This document shows positions 1-9,248 of a DNA stretch of 64,000 nucleotides, piece after piece; the stretch's first letter is position 1, and each line of letters starts with the position of its first letter. Origin of the DNA: Sporotomaculum syntrophicum (GTDB lineage Bacteria; Bacillota; Desulfotomaculia; Desulfotomaculales; Desulfallaceae); the NCBI RefSeq assembly GCF_009932395.1, contig NZ_LSRS01000008.1, forward strand, positions 7,752 through 71,751, in the 5' to 3' direction. A program made the translations under genes and the position numbers. Below the pieces are notes generated by a model. It was not told the origin of the DNA. It ran no database searches and saw only the letters and a program-made list of their open reading frames with translations.

Positions 1-3000
1 TTTTATCTGAACGTAGTGGGATTTAAAGCAGTATGCGCGGATCACCACGAATGGGAATAAGTTAGTTTTATCTGAACGTAGTGGGATTTAAAGATATATG
101 GTAAATCTGATATGTGGGATCGGCTTTAAGTTTTATCTGAACGTAGTGGGATTTAAAGATGTTATTAAGGAAAGAGATAAAATTAATCAATATGTTTTAT
201 CTGAACGTAGTGGGATTTAAAGCGAAAAAACTATTAATAACCATAACAGCAGCCAGGGTTTTATCTGAACGTAGTGGGATTTAAAGATGTATTATAATAT
301 TATGATAATCATAAAGTTATATGTTTTATCTGAACGTAGTGGGATTTAAAGGAAGGTTTTGAAGACGAAGAAGTGACAATCATGTTTGTTTTATCTGAAC
401 GTAGTGGGATTTAAAGATTTAAAACAATGCTTGGACGAAACAACACTGAAATGTTTTATCTGAACGTAGTGGGATTTAAAGATAGAACTAAAGACAATTA
501 AAGAATTAATGTTGGCAGTTTTATCTGAACGTAGTGGGATTTAAAGCAACATTATATACCTGATATTATGAAGGCTTTAAAAGGTTTTATCTGAACGTAG
601 TGGGATTTAAAGAAATATAATTATGGATTAAATGAAGATTTTGAAAAGTTTTATCTGAACGTAGTGGGATTTAAAGCAGCAGACACAGGTATCACTCATA
701 TGTATTACCTCCGTTTTATCTGAACGTAGTGGGATTTAAAGATCAATTAGGCCGGCTGGTAGCGCGGATGATAATGTAGTTTTATCTGAACGTAGTGGGA
801 TTTAAAGATCCAAGGCCGTGCTCGGCTTGGAACCGGCGACATACGTTTTATCTGAACGTAGTGGGATTTAAAGACGCTGACCACCACCGCCGCCGCTACC
901 AGCCAGTGCAAGTTTTATCTGAACGTAGTGGGATTTAAAGCCGCTTTATCAAAAAGGCAGCCCGGCTTTATAAAGAGTTTTATCTGAACGTAGTGGGATT
1001 TAAAGAAATTTGATAATTTTGTGATTGGTAAGCGTAAAGAAGTTTTATCTGAACGTAGTGGGATTTAAAGAAGGTTGGCCTGGGGCTGCTACGCTTTATC
1101 GTCTGCGTTTTATCTGAACGTAGTGGGATTTAAAGTCAGCTCTCGGGTGATTTTCACCGGCGCAGGACCATGGTTTTATCTGAACGTAGTGGGATTTAAA
1201 GATTTGGGTGTGCCCGGATTAGCAGATGGTGGTTTGGGTTTTATCTGAACGTAGTGGGATTTAAAGCTGTTACCGCAGTTGGTCTGTTGCGGTCTTTGCG
1301 GGTTTTATCTGAACGTAGTGGGATTTAAAGATGTAGCATCACCTTATCGCGCCGGTGGCCACAAACGTTTTATCTGAACGTAGTGGGATTTAAAGACTAA
1401 TTGGGAACGGTATAAAACACAATCTTTATAGTTTTATCTGAACGTAGTGGGATTTAAAGATATTTATTATCCCTATGACCCAGGCAGCACTAAATCGTTT
1501 TATCTGAACGTAGTGGGATTTAAAGTTGCTATTGACGATGGAGACGCAGGATCTGCCGGAGCGTTTTATCTGAACGTAGTGGGATTTAAAGTTTTTTATT
1601 ACCTCCTAATTTATCCTCTTATTTTTAAGTTTTATCTGAACGTAGTGGGATTTAAAGACAAGTACCTTGTGTACAAGCGAATGCCGCATCATAGTTTTAT
1701 CTGAACGTAGTGGGATTTAAAGTAGTAATAGTTATCTAACGAAGCTAATTTAGGAGCGTTTTATCTGAACGTAGTGGGATTTAAAGCAGTTAAGGAAATA
1801 AAGGCACTTGTAGGAGAATCGATAGTTTTATCTGAACGTAGTGGGATTTAAAGGAGTATATAATGTCCTGTTTAAGGCGGGATAGAGATTGTTTTATCTG
1901 AACGTAGTGGGATTTAAAGATTGTAAAAGCAATACTACCTGGAGGATATAAATCGGTTTTATCTGAACGTAGTGGGATTTAAAGATGTTTATCCTCACAA
2001 ACTCAGGCACACCTTTGCTAGTTTTATCTGAACGTAGTGGGATTTAAAGAGGGGTAAATTTGGCCTGGATAGTTGTGGTATTTTGAGTTTTATCTGAACG
2101 TAGTGGGATTTAAAGTTGCCATGTCTCCGGGGAAAACCCACGCTTTTTTAAGTTTTATCTGAACGTAGTGGGATTTAAAGATCTCTGTAAAGTATGAGTC
2201 CGCTGATTGTTGATTGTTTTATCTGAACGTAGTGGGATTTAAAGTTTGTACGGCTCTGGGTGTGATACCGTATATTTTTGGTTTTATCTGAACGTAGTGG
2301 GATTTAAAGACATTTACTTTAGAAGCATATTCGCCGCAAAGGCGGTTTTATCTGAACGTAGTGGGATTTAAAGCTAATATTAGCATTAGGATCAATACTC
2401 ATATCAGCGTTTTATCTGAACGTAGTGGGATTTAAAGGTGTTGATGTTACGCTGGTGCCTGGGGTAGTGGCGTGTTTTATCTGAACGTAGTGGGATTTAA
2501 AGTCTCATTAAGCATTTCAAAACCCTTAAAACTTTTTCGTTTTATCTGAACGTAGTGGGATTTAAAGGAAGCAAAAGTGATAGATTTTATGCAGGAAAAT
2601 GTGTTTTATCTGAACGTAGTGGGATTTAAAGTAATATTATTAATTTCAGCACCGCTTCCTAATACTTGTTTTATCTGAACGTAGTGGGATTTAAAGAAAA
2701 CTTATCATTGATTCCTAACAATTCACTTCTAAAGTTTTATCTGAACGTAGTGGGATTTAAAGGGGCTATAAAGACGAGCACTTTATAGCCTTTATTTAGT
2801 TTTATCTGAACGTAGTGGGATTTAAAGTGTATAGTTTGCTTCATCGTCTACAGCCTCTAGCCCGTTTTATCTGAACGTAGTGGGATTTAAAGATAATTAT
2901 TGCCGGCGGTTAAGCCAGATAAATTAAGTTTTATCTGAACGTAGTGGGATTTAAAGATAGTTGCCTATATCGGCAACCGTTATAATTCTTACGTTTTATC

Positions 3001-3880
3001 TGAACGTAGTGGGATTTAAAGTAATACACAATTAGGCACTGATGTTTTACTTAGTAGTTTTATCTGAACGTAGTGGGATTTAAAGTTAAAAAAGCGGTTG
3101 AGGTGCTAAAGGAAAAGGGTGGGTTTTATCTGAACGTAGTGGGATTTAAAGGTGTGTTGCCGGAGAAGTTTTTACTCCCGGAGTGGCGTTTTATCTGAAC
3201 GTAGTGGGATTTAAAGGAGAAAGCGAAGAGTTGCAATGGTTTGCGGCTCTTCGCGTTTTATCTGAACGTAGTGGGATTTAAAGACGCTTCAGCCAGCTTC
3301 ATAGCTAATCTCGGTCCCGGGTTTTATCTGAACGTAGTGGGATTTAAAGACAATCACCGCTTGTCTAACAAGTAACTCCCATATGTGGTTTTATCTGAAC
3401 GTAGTGGGATTTAAAGATGCAACCGCCCGTGGCCTTGGTGAATCCGGTGTGGTGTTTTATCTGAACGTAGTGGGATTTAAAGAAGCAACCCGCGCAACAC
3501 TGGCGCGGGTTGGTGTAAAGTTTTATCTGAACGTAGTGGGATTTAAAGCTAAAAACAACTCCTTTGCAATAAAAAAAGGGGCAGGTTTTATCTGAACGTA
3601 GTGGGATTTAAAGACCGCAATATCTACCGGATCACCATCGAAAGATATCGCTTGTTTTATCTGAACGTAGTGGGATTTAAAGATTAGTGCAGGATGAAGA
3701 AATAAACTTTGCTCTATCCAGTTTTATCTGAAGGTAGTGGGATTTAAAGTTTAAACCGGACTCAATTTCTGCAAGATAATCGTAAGTTTTATCTGAACGT
3801 AGTGGGATTTAAAGTCATATTCTTCGCATCTGCGTTTATCTAATAAACCAGGTTTTATCTGAACGTAATGGGATTTAAGA
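1..3880 (+). CRISPR. CRISPR array 1, 60 repeats in view (continues off the left edge)
   Basis: A 29-bp repeat starts GTTTTATCTGAACG and ends GTGGGATTTAAAG. It recurs 60 times at 64-69 bp spacing with 59 unique spacers of 35-40 bp. The first copy lacks its G because the window cuts it. The copy at 3721 has AAGG for AACG. The last copy at 3852 has two changes (GTAATG, and TTAAGA at the end), so the right end is the old, leader-distal end and the leader lies left of position 1. The last eight bases, ATTTAAAG, resemble the AUUGAAAC-type 5' handle of type I-B crRNAs, supporting + strand transcription. No matching cas genes are in the window. The type I-B or III assignment is inferred from repeat style only. 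Confidence 0.98.
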
Positions 3881-4136
3881 ATAGTTGATGCGCCTGATGG
3901 ATACTGGTTGTTTTATTATGAAAAGAAACACCATAATAATGTAGGTATTTATGTGTAAGTGGACACAAGGCCAAATAACAATTCTTGAGTTGGTATACAT
4001 AGTATTGTCGCTTCACACGGGCTTTTGCCTCTGCTTGTCTCATGAAGAAAGGCGTACCGGAAGACGAATGCATTTAGACAGGTTAAGGTTTGCGGTTTTT
4101 ATAGGAGAATCTTTGTTTTAGAAGCACAAAAACCAA
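3881..4136. other. Non-coding stretch beyond array 1
   Basis: AT-rich sequence between the degenerate last repeat and the terminator of the next operon. The only reading frame here runs into the repeat itself and has no ribosome site. I see no gene, tRNA or transposon end. Confidence 0.5.
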
Positions 4137-4163
4137 GAAGCAGGAGGTCCGCACTCCTGCTTC
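4137..4163 (-). terminator. Intrinsic terminator of the 4200-4808 operon
   Basis: A perfect 10-bp inverted repeat GAAGCAGGAG / CTCCTGCTTC has a 7-nt loop. On the minus strand it is followed by TTGGTTTTTG. The plus side also has CTTTT, so it may work in both directions. Confidence 0.85.
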
Positions 4164-4199
4164 TCTTTTCCGGTCTCAGCGTCTATTCTGGCAGCACGG

Positions 4200-4598
4200 C
4201 TATTCCTTGCTATTGAAATAGTAATAGAAGCCGATGTGTAGAAGAACCAGCACGAAGATCACCATCCCCAGCATGTTATAGGGATTAACTGTAATCTCCG
4301 GTCCAAAGATAGATCCAATCAAAACAAATAGTGCACTCGCTATAAGGAAGGTGCTGCATGCAGCATAGGCAGCCTTTCGGGTTATATAGTAAACCCTCTC
4401 GTCGTAGGGATTCAGACCTTGGTCCTGCTGTTCTTTAATCTTTTTGGTTTTTATGTTGCGAACTACAAACACCGCTAGGGTTGCAGCTATAAGACCGGTT
4501 CCCAGACCTACTTTGTCAAGGTACACCGCCCAGATTCCCAGTGCCAAAAGTACCACCTGAAAACCGGTACCGATTTTAAAGCGAGCCTGAGTTGTCAT
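4200..4598 (-). CDS. Small integral membrane protein, DUF2178-like
   Basis: A 132-residue protein with about four hydrophobic helices, two before and two after a charged cytoplasmic loop. The loop holds NPYDERVYYITRKAAY, resembling the DER-x-x-x-I-x-x-K-A-A motif of DUF2178 membrane proteins. No enzymatic residues are recognisable. It starts directly after the stop of the upstream HTH regulator gene, so the two are co-transcribed. Such regulator plus membrane-protein pairs are common in Firmicutes, and their physiological role is generally unknown. It ends just before a strong terminator. Family assignment is moderately sure; function is not known. Confidence 0.75.
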   Translation of the reverse strand: MTTQARFKIGTGFQVVLLALGIWAVYLDKVGLGTGLIAATLAVFVVRNIKTKKIKEQQDQGLNPYDERVYYITRKAAYAACSTFLIASALFVLIGSIFGPEITVNPYNMLGMVIFVLVLLHIGFYYYFNSKE

Positions 4599-4808
4599 TT
4601 ATTCATCCTCCTTTTCGTCTTCCAACAGAAACACATCTTCAATCATCAACCCGAATACCCGGGCCAGTTTATGGGCCAGTATCAGTGAGGGGTTGTATTT
4701 TCCTCTTTCCAATGAAATGATGGTCTGGCGTGATACCCCCACCCTGGCCGCTAGGTCCTCCTGAGTCAAAGACCCCCTCTCTCGCAGTTCTCTAAGCCGG
4801 TTCTTCAT
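4599..4808 (-). CDS. XRE-family transcriptional regulator (short HTH_3 protein)
   Basis: About 69 residues, almost entirely one Cro/C1-type helix-turn-helix: the stretch LTQEDLAARVGVSRQTIISL is followed by ERGKYNPSL. An acidic tail follows (LLEDEKEDE). Length and sequence match the small YgzD-type regulators found next to DUF2178 membrane proteins. A GTG at 4820 would add four residues. The ATG at 4808 is preferred because it begins the conserved MKNRLRELR. It lies upstream of and adjacent to the membrane-protein gene. A consensus promoter and a palindrome directly before the gene suggest autorepression (inference). Confidence 0.9.
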   Translation of the reverse strand: MKNRLRELRERGSLTQEDLAARVGVSRQTIISLERGKYNPSLILAHKLARVFGLMIEDVFLLEDEKEDE

Positions 4809-4831
4809 AAAAACCACCACTGTTTCTTAAG

Positions 4832-4880
4832 GTAAAGTTGACTTTACATATAGTATATTCTGTAACCTACATAATGTCAA
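4832..4880 (-). promoter_or_regulatory. Sigma-A promoter plus palindromic operator of the XRE regulator
   Basis: On the minus strand there is a perfect -35 TTGACA (4875-4880), a 17-bp spacer and -10 TATACT (4852-4857). Between the -10 and the gene lies GTAAAG-TTGA-CTTTAC (4832-4847), a 6+6 inverted repeat. A second CTTTACATA occurs upstream of the -35 near 4885. The layout suits a self-repressing HTH protein. Confidence 0.8.
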
Positions 4881-5105
4881 GCTTGCTTTACATAATAAAC
4901 AGAAGAATTTTGTTTTTTGCCAAGGGGGACAGCTACATGTTGATCGTAGAACCATGCGCTGGTTTGCCTGTGCCTAGCACTTTTGTCCATCATCGGGATT
5001 ACTGGTTTTCCCCAGGTTGACCAGGGAGCTACGCAGTCAGGAATATAGACCTGGCTATTCTTAACTACATGCCATTATCAATTTCAAAGATGCCAATATA
5101 TAACA

Positions 5106-5140
5106 AATGGCAGGGTTCCCAATTCGGAAACCCTGCCATT
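5106..5140 (-). terminator. Intrinsic terminator downstream of the coiled-coil gene
   Basis: A 12-bp inverted repeat AATGGCAGGGTT / AACCCTGCCATT encloses an 11-nt loop. T-rich sequence lies on both sides, so it may be bidirectional. Confidence 0.8.
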
Positions 5141-5183
5141 ATCGTTTTATATGGAGGGAAAACTGATTATTTGCAGGTCTTTG

Positions 5184-5456
5184 TTAGTCCCGTTTAAACT
5201 TAGCGGCTGCTTTGCTGGCGGCGTTGGATAATTCGCTCCAGGCGTCCTTGACGCCGTGCTTAATATCGCTCCAGGCATCTGCGGAGTTTTCCTTTAATTC
5301 CTGAATATTCTCCTCAGCTGCTTCAATTTTGTCGTCATACTCCAATTGAGCTTCGGCCCGGACTTGCTGGACATTGGCCTTTAATTCGTCAACTTCTGCC
5401 TGCCGCTCGTTGAGCTCGCCTTCTAATTTGTCCATATAAGCTTTATCAGGATCCAT
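5184..5456 (-). CDS. Small charged coiled-coil protein, unknown function
   Basis: A 90-residue, Ala/Glu/Lys-rich protein with no signal peptide or membrane helix. Residues 5-60 show continuous heptad character (KLEGELNERQAEVDELKANV and following), so a coiled coil is near certain. The C-terminal part, with two DAWS(D/E) motifs at about 60-75, is amphipathic and ends in a basic tail. It resembles small cytoplasmic coiled-coil stress proteins described in sll1863-like families, but that similarity is weak. Monocistronic: ribosome site GGGAGG just upstream and a terminator downstream. Confidence 0.75.
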   Translation of the reverse strand: MDPDKAYMDKLEGELNERQAEVDELKANVQQVRAEAQLEYDDKIEAAEENIQELKENSADAWSDIKHGVKDAWSELSNAASKAAAKFKRD

Positions 5457-5719
5457 AATTAAAATTCCTCCCTTTGGTTTTGGCCGGGCATTACTACTAG
5501 TTGGTTCCGCCGGCCAATAGAGCTATTTATCTTCCATCTCTAGTATTTCCTGCCTGGTATGATCTTAGTCACTTGACATGGGGCAAGTTAGGATGTTTTT
5601 GCGGGCAGGCTTAAAGCTATGTTAAATTATTCTTTGGGGCAATCTATAAAGGTAAAGGATTTACCCGGGCAAGGTCTAATAATTAATTTCATACTTCGCC
5701 AAATAAAGGAGCTTGTTTA

Positions 5720-7318
5720 ATGCTCAGGGTTACCGGGATCAAGCTATCCCTTGATGAAGATAAAGCGCTGATAAAAAATAAAGCAGCGAAAAAGCTGCGG
5801 GTTAAGGCCAACGAAATCATTAATTATCGTATCTTTCGGGAATCCATCGACGCCCGAAAGAGTGACCAGATTTTTTTCGTCTATACCGTTGACGTGGAGC
5901 TGAACAACGAACCGGCGGTGCTGAAAAGGCTTAAGGGCGGTGAGGTAACCGTTACCCCATCCATGGATTACCGCCTGGTGCAGCCGGGGTCCCATAGGCT
6001 GCCCCACCGGCCTGTGGTGGTGGGCCTGGGACCGGCGGGTCTTTTTGCCGGACTGCTGCTGGCCCGTCTGGGCTACCGGCCGGTTATCCTGGAAAGGGGC
6101 GCCGATGTGGACACCCGCACCCGGGCGGTGCGCTCCTTCTGGCAGACCGGCCTTCTGGACAAAGACTGCAATGTCCAGTTCGGCGAAGGCGGCGCCGGGG
6201 CTTTTTCCGACGGCAAGTTAACCACTTTAATTAAGGACAAGCGATGCCGCCGGGTGCTGGAGGAAATGGTGCTGGCCGGGGCGCCCGCTGAGATTATGTA
6301 TGCATATAAACCGCACATCGGCACGGATCTGTTAAAGAACGTGGTGAAGAACATTCGCCGGCAAATCATTGAGCTGGGCGGCGAGGTGCGGTTTAATAGT
6401 AAAGTAACGGATATTTTTATCGAGGGCAACCGGCTCACGGGCCTGGAAATCAACGGCGAGCCGGCTCTGGATGCTGAGGTGGCGCTGCTGGCCATCGGGC
6501 ACAGCGCCCGGGATACCTTTGCCCTGCTGCACAGCCGGGGGCTGCAGTTCTCACCCAAGTCCTTCTCTATCGGTGTCCGGGTGGAGCATCCCCAGGAGCT
6601 GATCAACCGTGCCCAGCATAAAAGCTTTGCCGGGCATCCCAGGCTGGGGCCGGCAGAATACAAGCTGGCTTACCACTCGCCCTCCGGGCGCTCGGCATAT
6701 ACCTTCTGCATGTGCCCGGGAGGGATGGTGGTAGCGGCGGCCTCAGAGGACGGAGGCGTGGTTACCAACGGGATGAGCGAGCACGCCCGGGACCGGCAGA
6801 ACGCCAACAGCGCGCTGCTGGTGGGGGTGCGTCCTGATGATTTCGGCAGCGACCATCCCCTGGCCGGGGTGGAGTTCCAGCGCCGGTGGGAAGGGCAGGC
6901 CTTCAAACTGGGCGGGGGGAACTACGTTGCTCCGGCCCAGCTGGTGGGGGATTTTCTTAGCGGCAGGCCATCTACCGGACCGGGCGGTGTTGAGCCCTCC
7001 TATCCCCGGGGGGTAACCTATACTGATTTAGCTGCTTGCCTGCCCGGCTATGTTATAGATACATTAAAGGAAGCGCTTCTGGATTTTGACCGCAAACTAA
7101 AGGGGTTTGCCCTGCCGGAGGCAGTGCTGACCGGGGTGGAAACCAGGAGCTCTTCACCGGTGCGCATCTACCGGGATGAGCAGGGCCAGTCCAATATCGC
7201 CGGTATCTATCCCGCCGGGGAGGGGCCCGGCTATGCTGGGGGTATTATTTCCTCAGCTGTGGACGGCATGCGGGCAGCCGAGTTTATCGCGCTGCGGTAC
7301 GCGCCGGGAACGGCATAA
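5720..7318 (+). CDS. FAD-dependent dehydrogenase, COG2509 family
   Basis: A 532-residue flavoprotein. Residues 1-90 form a small N-terminal alpha/beta domain typical of this family. The Rossmann FAD-binding motif VVVGLGPAGLFAG is at about 99-111, followed by an acidic strand end (ILERG). A second conserved patch, FGEGGAGAFSDGKL, is near 155-168, and the C-terminal FAD motif is YPAGEGPGYAGGI near 500. This matches the uncharacterised dehydrogenases related to the HI0933 group; the substrate is unknown. An AAGGAG site precedes the ATG. It is followed closely by a second flavoprotein gene and a zinc-ribbon gene before the next terminator, so the three probably form one transcript. Confidence 0.9.
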   Translation: MLRVTGIKLSLDEDKALIKNKAAKKLRVKANEIINYRIFRESIDARKSDQIFFVYTVDVELNNEPAVLKRLKGGEVTVTPSMDYRLVQPGSHRLPHRPVVVGLGPAGLFAGLLLARLGYRPVILERGADVDTRTRAVRSFWQTGLLDKDCNVQFGEGGAGAFSDGKLTTLIKDKRCRRVLEEMVLAGAPAEIMYAYKPHIGTDLLKNVVKNIRRQIIELGGEVRFNSKVTDIFIEGNRLTGLEINGEPALDAEVALLAIGHSARDTFALLHSRGLQFSPKSFSIGVRVEHPQELINRAQHKSFAGHPRLGPAEYKLAYHSPSGRSAYTFCMCPGGMVVAAASEDGGVVTNGMSEHARDRQNANSALLVGVRPDDFGSDHPLAGVEFQRRWEGQAFKLGGGNYVAPAQLVGDFLSGRPSTGPGGVEPSYPRGVTYTDLAACLPGYVIDTLKEALLDFDRKLKGFALPEAVLTGVETRSSSPVRIYRDEQGQSNIAGIYPAGEGPGYAGGIISSAVDGMRAAEFIALRYAPGTA

Positions 7319-7368
7319 TTTAATCAAGCGTTACGAAGCACATGTTGAAGGGTGAATGGGGTTATCAA

Positions 7369-8619
7369 ATGAAGGATTACGGTGCAAGAAAAATTAAAGT
7401 AGCCGTTGTAGGGGGCGGGGCTGCCGGGCTGATCGCCGCAATAGCGGCACGGTATAACGGCGCCGGCGTTACTGTGCTGGAGCGGATGGACCGGGTGGGC
7501 AAAAAAATACTGGCCACGGGCAACGGGCGGTGCAATTTAAGCAACACCGATTTGGATATTGCCCATTATCATGGCACGAACCCCAAATTTGCCTTTGGGG
7601 CCTTGAGCCGCTTTGATTTCCATCAAACCATGGAGTTATTTGAACGGCTGGGTATAGCCTGGAAGGTGGAGGAGGGGGGCAAGGTGTTTCCGGTTTCCAA
7701 CCAGGCTTCCAGCGTGCTGGACGTGCTGCGTCACGAGCTGGAAACGCTGGGCGTGGAAACCCGGTGTAACGCCGAGGTTAAGGAAATTGAGCCCAAAAAC
7801 AGTGGTTTTATTATGCACCTGGGTGATGGCAGCCGGTTTAAAGCCGACCGGGTCATCCTGGCCACCGGGGGCAAAGCAGCCCCCCAGCTGGGCTCCAACG
7901 GCAGCGGCTACCTGCTGGCTCAAAAACTGGGCCACAGTATTGTGGAGCCTTTTCCCGCGCTGGTGCAGCTGAAGTTGGCCGCTGATTTTTTAAAGCAAGT
8001 TTCGGGGATTAAATTTATTTATCTGGCGGAAATACAAGTGGCGGCAAAACCCCTGGCCCGCGCCGAAGGCGAGATACTGTTCACCGATTACGGTATTTCC
8101 GGCCCTCCGATACTGGCGCTTAGCCGTTCTGCCGGTGAACACCTGCGCAGGGGAGAGCCGGTTACACTTAGGCTGAATCTGATAAATTACATGTCCCGGG
8201 ATGAGCTGGAGTTGTTCATTATTAAACGTTTGCAGCAGCAGTCCCATAAAACGCTGTCGTTTAGCCTGGTTGGCTGGATTAATAAAAGGCTGATCCCTGT
8301 GCTGTTAAGAGAGGCCGGCATAGTGGATATTAATAAACCGGCCGGGCAGGTTACTGTTGCCGAGAGAAATGCTATAATAGATATATTACAGGATTGGCGC
8401 TTTGAAGTTACCGGCGTTAATACCTGGCAGCAGGCCCAGGTTACCGCCGGGGGGATTAATGTTCGGGAAGTTAACCAAAAAACCATGGCCTCCAAGCTGG
8501 TGCCGGGACTGTTTTTAGCAGGGGAAGTGCTGGATATAGACGGCGACTGCGGCGGCTACAACTTGCAGTGGGCCTGGTCTTCGGGTTACGTGGCCGGGGT
8601 TGGCGCGGCCACACTATAA
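7369..8619 (+). CDS. HI0933/BaiN-type flavoprotein (aminoacetone oxidase family)
   Basis: About 416 residues. The N-terminal FAD motif VAVVGGGAAGLIAA is followed by the family hallmark GKKILATGNGRCNLSN. A central LATGGKAAPQLGSNGSGY segment is present, and the C-terminal GEVLDIDGDCGGYNLQWAWSSGY closes the FAD site. These identify the HI0933/YhiN/BaiN family. The bile-acid reductase BaiN belongs here but the substrate in this organism is unknown. The ATG at 7369 is preferred over the in-frame ATG at 7342: it lies after GAATGGGG and close to the conserved Rossmann strand. Likely second gene of the 5720-8845 operon. Confidence 0.88.
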   Translation: MKDYGARKIKVAVVGGGAAGLIAAIAARYNGAGVTVLERMDRVGKKILATGNGRCNLSNTDLDIAHYHGTNPKFAFGALSRFDFHQTMELFERLGIAWKVEEGGKVFPVSNQASSVLDVLRHELETLGVETRCNAEVKEIEPKNSGFIMHLGDGSRFKADRVILATGGKAAPQLGSNGSGYLLAQKLGHSIVEPFPALVQLKLAADFLKQVSGIKFIYLAEIQVAAKPLARAEGEILFTDYGISGPPILALSRSAGEHLRRGEPVTLRLNLINYMSRDELELFIIKRLQQQSHKTLSFSLVGWINKRLIPVLLREAGIVDINKPAGQVTVAERNAIIDILQDWRFEVTGVNTWQQAQVTAGGINVREVNQKTMASKLVPGLFLAGEVLDIDGDCGGYNLQWAWSSGYVAGVGAATL

Positions 8620-8635
8620 TAAACTGGGGGGAGAG

Positions 8636-8845
8636 ATGGACATGTCGGAGTGCGGAAGCTGTGCCTCGTGTAGTTTCAGTATTGGTGATAAAGCCAAGGA
8701 ATATAGAAATGGTGACGGGAAACCGGCGGTTAAATGTACCCTGTGCGGCAAAGAAGTTACCTTCGATAAATTGCCTGGAAATCGCCGGGTAACCTGCCCG
8801 GAATGCGGGACGCGCATTGAAGTGATTCCCTTGCTATTAAATTAA
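8636..8845 (+). CDS. Small double zinc-ribbon protein
   Basis: 69 residues starting at an ATG after a strong GGGGGGAG ribosome site, 16 bases beyond the flavoprotein stop. Cysteine pairs are at CGSC-x2-C near the N-terminus, CTLC in the middle and CPEC near residue 58, enough for one or two zinc knuckles. Nucleic-acid binding or metal storage is possible but nothing decides it. The longer frame opening at 8600 overlaps the upstream gene and has no ribosome site, so it was not used. Confidence 0.75.
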   Translation: MDMSECGSCASCSFSIGDKAKEYRNGDGKPAVKCTLCGKEVTFDKLPGNRRVTCPECGTRIEVIPLLLN

Positions 8846-8921
8846 TTAATTAAACTGTTGGTGAATTCAGGTAAGCGGCGAGTTTTATAGATTAGGATTG
8901 ACTGTCGAAACAGCTTTAAAT

Positions 8922-8946
8922 CACCCGGTAACGGGTGGTTTTTTTT
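8922..8946 (+). terminator. Intrinsic terminator of the flavoprotein operon
   Basis: CACCCG-GTAA-CGGGTG stem with a GNRA-type tetraloop, followed by eight or more T residues. Confidence 0.9.
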
Positions 8947-8999
8947 AAGCTTCCGTTAAAGTGAAGGTTGATTCTACAACGCAAAGCGGGAGGGAGTCC

Positions 9000-9167
9000 A
9001 TGAACAATAAAATTGCACTTCAATTATTAGCACTAATTTTTAGTGCTGGAACAATAGTTGCGGCTATTTATAACCTGGTTACAAGAGGAAACTCAGGACT
9101 TTCAGTTATACTAATGGTCTTTGCTTTAATTTTTATCACTGCATATAGAAATCAGAAGAAGCATTAA
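9000..9167 (+). CDS. Short two-helix membrane protein, unknown
   Basis: 55 residues from the ATG that follows GGGAGGGA. Two hydrophobic helices, about residues 6-24 and 32-48, separated by a short NLVTRGNSG turn, with a basic tail (YRNQKKH). No known family recognised. The longer frame from 8961 was rejected because its first 13 codons lack membrane-protein character and a ribosome site. Confidence 0.6.
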   Translation: MNNKIALQLLALIFSAGTIVAAIYNLVTRGNSGLSVILMVFALIFITAYRNQKKH

Positions 9168-9248
9168 CCGGACTGCATGGTTCCGAGCATGAGAAAAGCA
9201 ATATATGGCCATATTAACCTGGAATCAAACTAGTCAAAGGTGATCCAA

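Noticed and set aside
1447-3595. Open frames inside CRISPR array 1 (1447-1704, 3383-3595)
   Set aside because: The peptides only repeat FYLNVVGFK, the translation of the CRISPR repeat; no ribosome site.
4838-5020. 60-codon plus-strand frame
   Set aside because: It starts inside the operator/promoter of the XRE regulator and has no ribosome site or coding character.
5744-6906. Long minus-strand frames opposite the FAD dehydrogenase
   Set aside because: Shadows caused by GC-rich codon use on the plus strand; proteins have no family features. The same holds for antisense frames in copA, the helicase, thiC and upp.
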